NCBI GenBank assembly: GCA_903970295.1
Contig: CAJCHQ010000092.1
Coordinates: 1-8,439, forward strand
Source of the DNA: Bryobacterales bacterium
GTDB lineage: Bacteria; Cyanobacteriota; Vampirovibrionia; Obscuribacterales; Obscuribacteraceae
DNA length: 8,439 nucleotides
Reading direction: 5' to 3'
The notes under the pieces were generated by a model. That model was not told the DNA's origin and did no database searches. It saw only the letters and a list, made by a program, of their open reading frames with translations. Within the stretch, counting starts at the first letter, position 1. Each line of letters opens with the position of its first letter. Shown here piece after piece: positions 6,401-8,439 of the stretch. A program made the translations under genes and the position numbers.

Positions 6401-7139
6401 GGCATTCGTCGAAAATAACGACTCCAAACTTCTGCCGGCGCAGAGACTGCAACAATTCGATAGCGTTCGGATGCAGCACATCTTTCAGGTCGAGAACTTC
6501 AGTCAATTTCTTTCGCAGCCGGCTCACATGCCTCGAGATTTCCTTGCTATGAGCTTTTGGATTGTTCTGCATGATCTCTAAGACGCGCAGCTCGGCGTCT
6601 CCGACGCTCATCGACCGACCTTTTGTCAGTTCGTTTACCCAGCATTGATGCGCTAACTTATCGAGATATTCTTGCTCTCGCCCGGGTGTCGAAAGCACCT
6701 GGTAGGTCAAAAGAGTAATCGGCTTGAGGGGCTTATCTGCGTGCGTTCCGAGAATATCAGAGCCGGCCAATGCCTCCATCCCTGGTGGCAAGAATAAATC
6801 CAGCTTTTGCCCCCATTGTGATTGGATCGTCGTGTTCGGCGAGAGAATAAGGCTCGGACATTTGAACTGACTAACGATTTGCAAACCAATGATGGTCTTG
6901 CCTGCCCCTGGCGGCGCAACGATATGAAACTGCCTTTCACCACGTTCGAGCTTGACATTTATCAGCGTCAAAATCTCTTGCTGATATTTCCTGAGCGGAA
7001 AACGAAATGACATATCAGCCAATCGCGCATCTTGATTTTCTTCGGCGATGGGCTGTGCAATCATTCGCTCGTCGCTACCCGGTTTAGTTGGAGTCTTAGT
7101 GCTGCCGTGGGTAGCATTTTTTTGGAATGAACCGAGCAA
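3459..7139 (-). CDS. Large superfamily 2 helicase with membrane hairpin
   Basis: A protein of up to 1226 residues (numbered from the TTG at 7139). RecA domain 1 has the substrate segment FPLRKYQQEIL (47-57), Walker A APPGAGKT (75-82), motif Ia LILSPNTT, DEAH-type motif II DECHH (244-248) and motif III TGTPP (273-277). A charged helical insert (about 175-235) lies between Ia and II. Residues 350-525 are low-complexity (Ala, Thr, Asp, Gly) with a coiled-coil-like stretch at 448-478. RecA domain 2 has FSNSKPQAVAEI (656-667), motif V IGTRGLFGEGWD (804-815) and motif VI QLRGRSIR (836-843). Residues 991-1038 form two hydrophobic helices, the first a GAIGGAIGG glycine zipper. About 160 soluble residues follow. 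So it is probably an ATP-dependent nucleic-acid translocase tethered to the inner membrane. The segment DIDYQVPTPALVREG..LAPFQDLVYFTEP recalls uncharacterised large helicases I remember from actinobacteria. The start is uncertain: TTG 7139, ATG 7064 (residue 26) and ATG 7013 (residue 43) all lack a strong SD. The helicase motifs are sure; the biological role is not known. Confidence 0.88.
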   Translation of the reverse strand: MLGSFQKNATHGSTKTPTKPGSDERMIAQPIAEENQDARLADMSFRFPLRKYQQEILTLINVKLERGERQFHIVAPPGAGKTIIGLQIVSQFKCPSLILSPNTTIQSQWGQKLDLFLPPGMEALAGSDILGTHADKPLKPITLLTYQVLSTPGREQEYLDKLAHQCWVNELTKGRSMSVGDAELRVLEIMQNNPKAHSKEISRHVSRLRKKLTEVLDLKDVLHPNAIELLQSLRRQKFGVVIFDECHHLTDYWAAIMTHLVKQLGDPIIIGLTGTPPEGKSASQEGRYLALVGDIDYQVPTPALVREGGLAPFQDLVYFTEPTEQEFQFLEEQHAEFHVLINYLTTAQEQMPTLPPVPVESATNETEADAAIHAHTHTLSGGATNAPTARTARSKTGDDEYAGELNADGTTDDGFAQPDDSIVLTNGLDDDISALTAHAEKSYASPAADFLKEAQEKALTSVRLQAELAAAKERALNADGPCSSRKSGGKKINLGSNRDSDGLSGSASTPGHMSAHDQSGQSTAQIASPLSILSKWINERFAQIVAIDPKNPDLAWRIFSQENIELSRAISRYIWKDRLNIGFKLAQSEVMQQEPNLEDWMLLLEDMASRKLKLSASSLDHDLYERIRSATRKLGYAITEQGLRRQASPVDRVLAFSNSKPQAVAEIIELEFRSLEDRLRAAVVTDFEKMSATSVKSVRGILDEESGGAIAVMRTLLAHPISAFVNPCLVTGSLLLTDKRITQSFVECARELLLKDGHLLNLIVKEEEGTGYSAISAAGSDWESKLYVGLATAIFERGITKCLIGTRGLFGEGWDSQALNTLIDLTTTTSPVSVKQLRGRSIRIQTNDPLFVRKVANNWDVVCIAPQLEKGLNDYQRFVRKHDGYFGLCDDGQIESGVGHVHPSLSELTPVEVFASSQQFNQEMTDRALVRDKIYDLWKVGQPYRNSLLGCVELHRLRKLNLTPPHIRRDLKYKEHARQLSLALYATWFEYGAIGGAIGGAASLTVLNLGAPLLAGPAAGPLLFGLGIVPVLLSLFLASKKYSSLFNKFQREVCQPNTQESSLTDIAFAVLTAMQTVKLLPQTVTKSSIKTSIRSDGSYRVFLDNIEPAQSKIFTNSLKETFSPVISQPYLIPKYEYFVGDDDEGAGKKEKDFFRRYLRGRAEPRVACYHPVPSLLARSEKGRAAFETSWNKYVSPGFIVATETKPELLNRYFGLGPSLAQRLLWE

Positions 7140-7519
7140 TCGGATCTGCTTTCTGTGATTCGAGGCACTGCCACTACTTCATTTTAAGAAAATACGCCAA
7201 ATTGCGCCTGGCTGCAAGTTAAGCCGCGACTTCGATCTTTGCCATGCTCCGACGCCCGCACACGAATGTGCAATGGCCCGTATGTAGTTAATTGGCGGGT
7301 CAGATGTTGGCAGGCAGTATTATGTGAGGCAAACAAGTGACCATTGTGCTGTCAAGCGGGATGAAGCGGAAGGTCAGCGGCAAGATCGCGCTGAAGCCAG
7401 GGACCGATGATCACATTTGTCGATCAAACTGTCGAATTTCCTGTTGTAATCGCTAGAATGGACCTCAGGCAGATCAGCTGTCTGTGCAACACTGCGCCCA
7501 AAAGCAGGAAACGCGATTT
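7140..7519. other. Divergent intergenic region, 380 bp
   Basis: This region separates the helicase (-) from the ABC operon (+) and should hold both promoters. Candidates are weak. On the plus strand TAGAAT (7454-7459) could be a -10 for the ABC operon, without a good -35. On the minus strand TAAAAT (complement of 7181-7186) could serve the helicase. A direct repeat TGTCGA occurs at 7418-7423 and 7430-7435, 12 bp apart, just upstream of the ABC -10 candidate. A small perfect hairpin, GCACA-CGAA-TGTGC, lies at 7258-7271. A 39-codon frame beginning with GTG at 7337 has GAGG upstream, but its product (basic, then cysteine-rich) is unrecognised and is not called as a gene. No RNA gene was seen. 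Confidence 0.5.
7506..7509 (+). promoter_or_regulatory. Ribosome binding site fixing the ABC ATPase start
   Basis: AGGA ten bases before ATG 7520 supports that start over an in-frame GTG at 7484. The GTG would add 12 residues unlike the family N-terminus. Confidence 0.6.
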
Positions 7520-8227
7520 ATGATCGATGCTGCAAACTTGCAAATCGAAGTCAGGAAGGTCACCAAAACTTATGGTGACCATAACGTTCAGGCACTTGAG
7601 AGTGTGGATTTGACTGTGTTCAGGGGACAGTTCGTCGCCTTGACCGGTGCGAGTGGCTGCGGAAAAAGCACACTGTTGAACATTCTCGCCGGCATCGACC
7701 GGCCGAACTCAGGTTCGGTAATGCTGGACGGAGCTGAGCTGACGAAGCTTGATGACAACTCCCTGACGGCCATGCGCGCGAAGAAAATAGGCTTTGTTTT
7801 TCAGTTTTTCAATCTGCTCTCGACATTGACTGTACACGAAAATATTTCGTTGCCGCTTGAGTTGCTGGGGAAAACTAGTGCGGCTGACAGACGTCAAAAA
7901 GTTGATTTGATGCTTGAGCGGGTTCAATTGAAGCAACGTGCGGCCTTTTATCCGGCTCAACTATCTGGCGGGGAAATGCAACGCACTGCGATCGCCAGAG
8001 CGCTGATACACTCCCCGGAACTGATACTGGCTGATGAACCGACTGGTAACCTTGACACTGAAAATGGCAGTGTGATTCTGGAATTACTGAAGCAAATCAA
8101 CGAGCAGAACAATTTGACGATCGTCATGGCGACTCACAGCGAGGCAGCTGCAGCCTATGCGCATCGAGTTATCGCTCTCAAAGATGGCCGCATGGTTGGT
8201 GAAACAACGCAATGTCCTGCTATTTGA
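7520..8227 (+). CDS. ABC exporter ATPase, MacB/LolD type
   Basis: A 235-residue ATP-binding subunit of a mechanotransmission-type ABC transporter (MacB/LolD/FtsE-like group). These subunits use ATP hydrolysis at the inner membrane to drive a partner FtsX-fold permease, which moves lipoproteins, peptides or other compounds out of the membrane or periplasm. All motifs are intact. Walker A is GASGCGKST (43-51), the Q-loop Gln95 lies in [14 protein letters not shown], the signature is LSGGEMQR (148-155), Walker B is LILADE (168-173), the D-loop is GNLD, and His206 is in the MATHS switch. The insert between signature and Q-loop and the overall length are those of the LolD/MacB family. The substrate cannot be read from the ATPase. 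Its stop overlaps the start of the permease gene by 16 bases, so the two form a translationally coupled operon. The start is set by AGGA ten bases upstream of ATG 7520. Confidence 0.95.
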   Translation: MIDAANLQIEVRKVTKTYGDHNVQALESVDLTVFRGQFVALTGASGCGKSTLLNILAGIDRPNSGSVMLDGAELTKLDDNSLTAMRAKKIGFVFQFFNLLSTLTVHENISLPLELLGKTSAADRRQKVDLMLERVQLKQRAAFYPAQLSGGEMQRTAIARALIHSPELILADEPTGNLDTENGSVILELLKQINEQNNLTIVMATHSEAAAAYAHRVIALKDGRMVGETTQCPAI

Positions 8228-8439
8228 ATTTATTACAGCGCTTTATACTTCGTGATCTGATCAAGGATTGGGTGCGCACATCACTGACCGTTGGTGGTAT
8301 TGCTCTTGGTGTGGCCGTACTGGTTTCTATCAGCCTGGCAAATTATACCGCGCTCTCTAAGTTCCGTGAGACTGTCGATGACGTTGCGGGTAAAGCAAAT
8401 CTCGAGATACGTCCCGCCTCAGTGATCGGTGTCGATCAG
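8212..8439 (+). CDS. ABC transporter permease (MacB/FtsX-like), N-terminal part
   Basis: The first 76 codons of the membrane partner of the preceding ATPase; the gene runs off the window end. A basic amphipathic N-terminus (LLQRFILRDLIKDWVRTSLT) leads into the first transmembrane helix (about 23-42, TSLTVGGIALGVAVLVSISL). A stretch follows (NYTALSKFRETVDDVAGKANLEI) that begins the large periplasmic domain. The order 'R-T-x-L-T-x-x-G-I-A-x-G-V-A' before TM1 and 'G-x-A-x-L-E-I' after it is typical of MacB_PCD/FtsX-family permeases. GGTGA a short distance upstream may act as its ribosome binding site inside the end of the ATPase gene. Whether there are two fused permease halves (ten TMs, AdeT/YbbP-like) or a single four-TM subunit cannot be told here. 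Confidence 0.88.
   Translation, partial: MSCYLNLLQRFILRDLIKDWVRTSLTVGGIALGVAVLVSISLANYTALSKFRETVDDVAGKANLEIRPASVIGVDQ

Noticed and set aside
3459..7139. Reading the helicase as a named anti-phage or restriction system
   Set aside because: No nuclease, methyltransferase or other defence partner lies nearby, and the C-terminal domains do not match a defence helicase I can name. Neighbours are ordinary genes.
7337..7456. 39-codon plus-strand frame starting at GTG, with GAGG upstream and TATTAT further upstream
   Set aside because: The product is too short and unrecognised, and no -35 is properly spaced. Such signals are expected by chance in a promoter region.

Overview
The window is a stretch of mid-GC (roughly 50% by eye) bacterial chromosome. 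It has compact genes on both strands, good Shine-Dalgarno sequences (AGGAGG-like) and sigma70-like promoter hexamers. No tRNA, rRNA, CRISPR array, insertion sequence or phage gene was seen. The mix of a kinesin-light-chain type TPR protein, a TerB-like mini-protein, a secreted repeat protein and a LolD/MacB-type exporter would fit a deep-branching environmental lineage such as the non-photosynthetic relatives of cyanobacteria. That placement is a weak inference; no marker gene is present.

Layout, left to right. Positions 1-189 (+) hold the last 62 codons of an acyl-CoA synthetase. It converges with a five-unit TPR protein (196-1137, -), and a hairpin spans both stop codons. Positions 1138-1593 are a long non-coding gap. 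It carries a good minus-strand promoter for the TPR gene, with a 12-bp perfect palindrome in the -35/-10 spacer. A small membrane-anchored protein resembling a GspH/FimT minor pseudopilin but lacking the usual prepilin signal follows (1594-2052, +). It converges with a secreted protein built from six APF(T/V)KV repeats (2066-2506, -). Next come a divergent pair, a single-domain rhodanese (2697-3038, -) and a half-size TerB-like protein (3111-3335, +), fired from overlapping -10 boxes.

Most of the right half is one very large minus-strand gene (3459-7139). It encodes a superfamily 2 helicase with all main ATPase motifs, a helical insertion before the DECHH box, a long low-complexity insertion, and a C-terminal glycine-zipper membrane hairpin followed by a further domain. 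This is the most interesting gene here. After a 380-bp intergenic region comes the start of an ABC exporter operon (+): a MacB/LolD-type ATPase (7520-8227) overlapping an FtsX/MacB-like permease (8212 to the window edge).

Only the ABC ATPase and permease clearly work together. The other genes look independently transcribed. The helicase stands alone, with no nuclease, methyltransferase or other recognisable defence partner inside the window.
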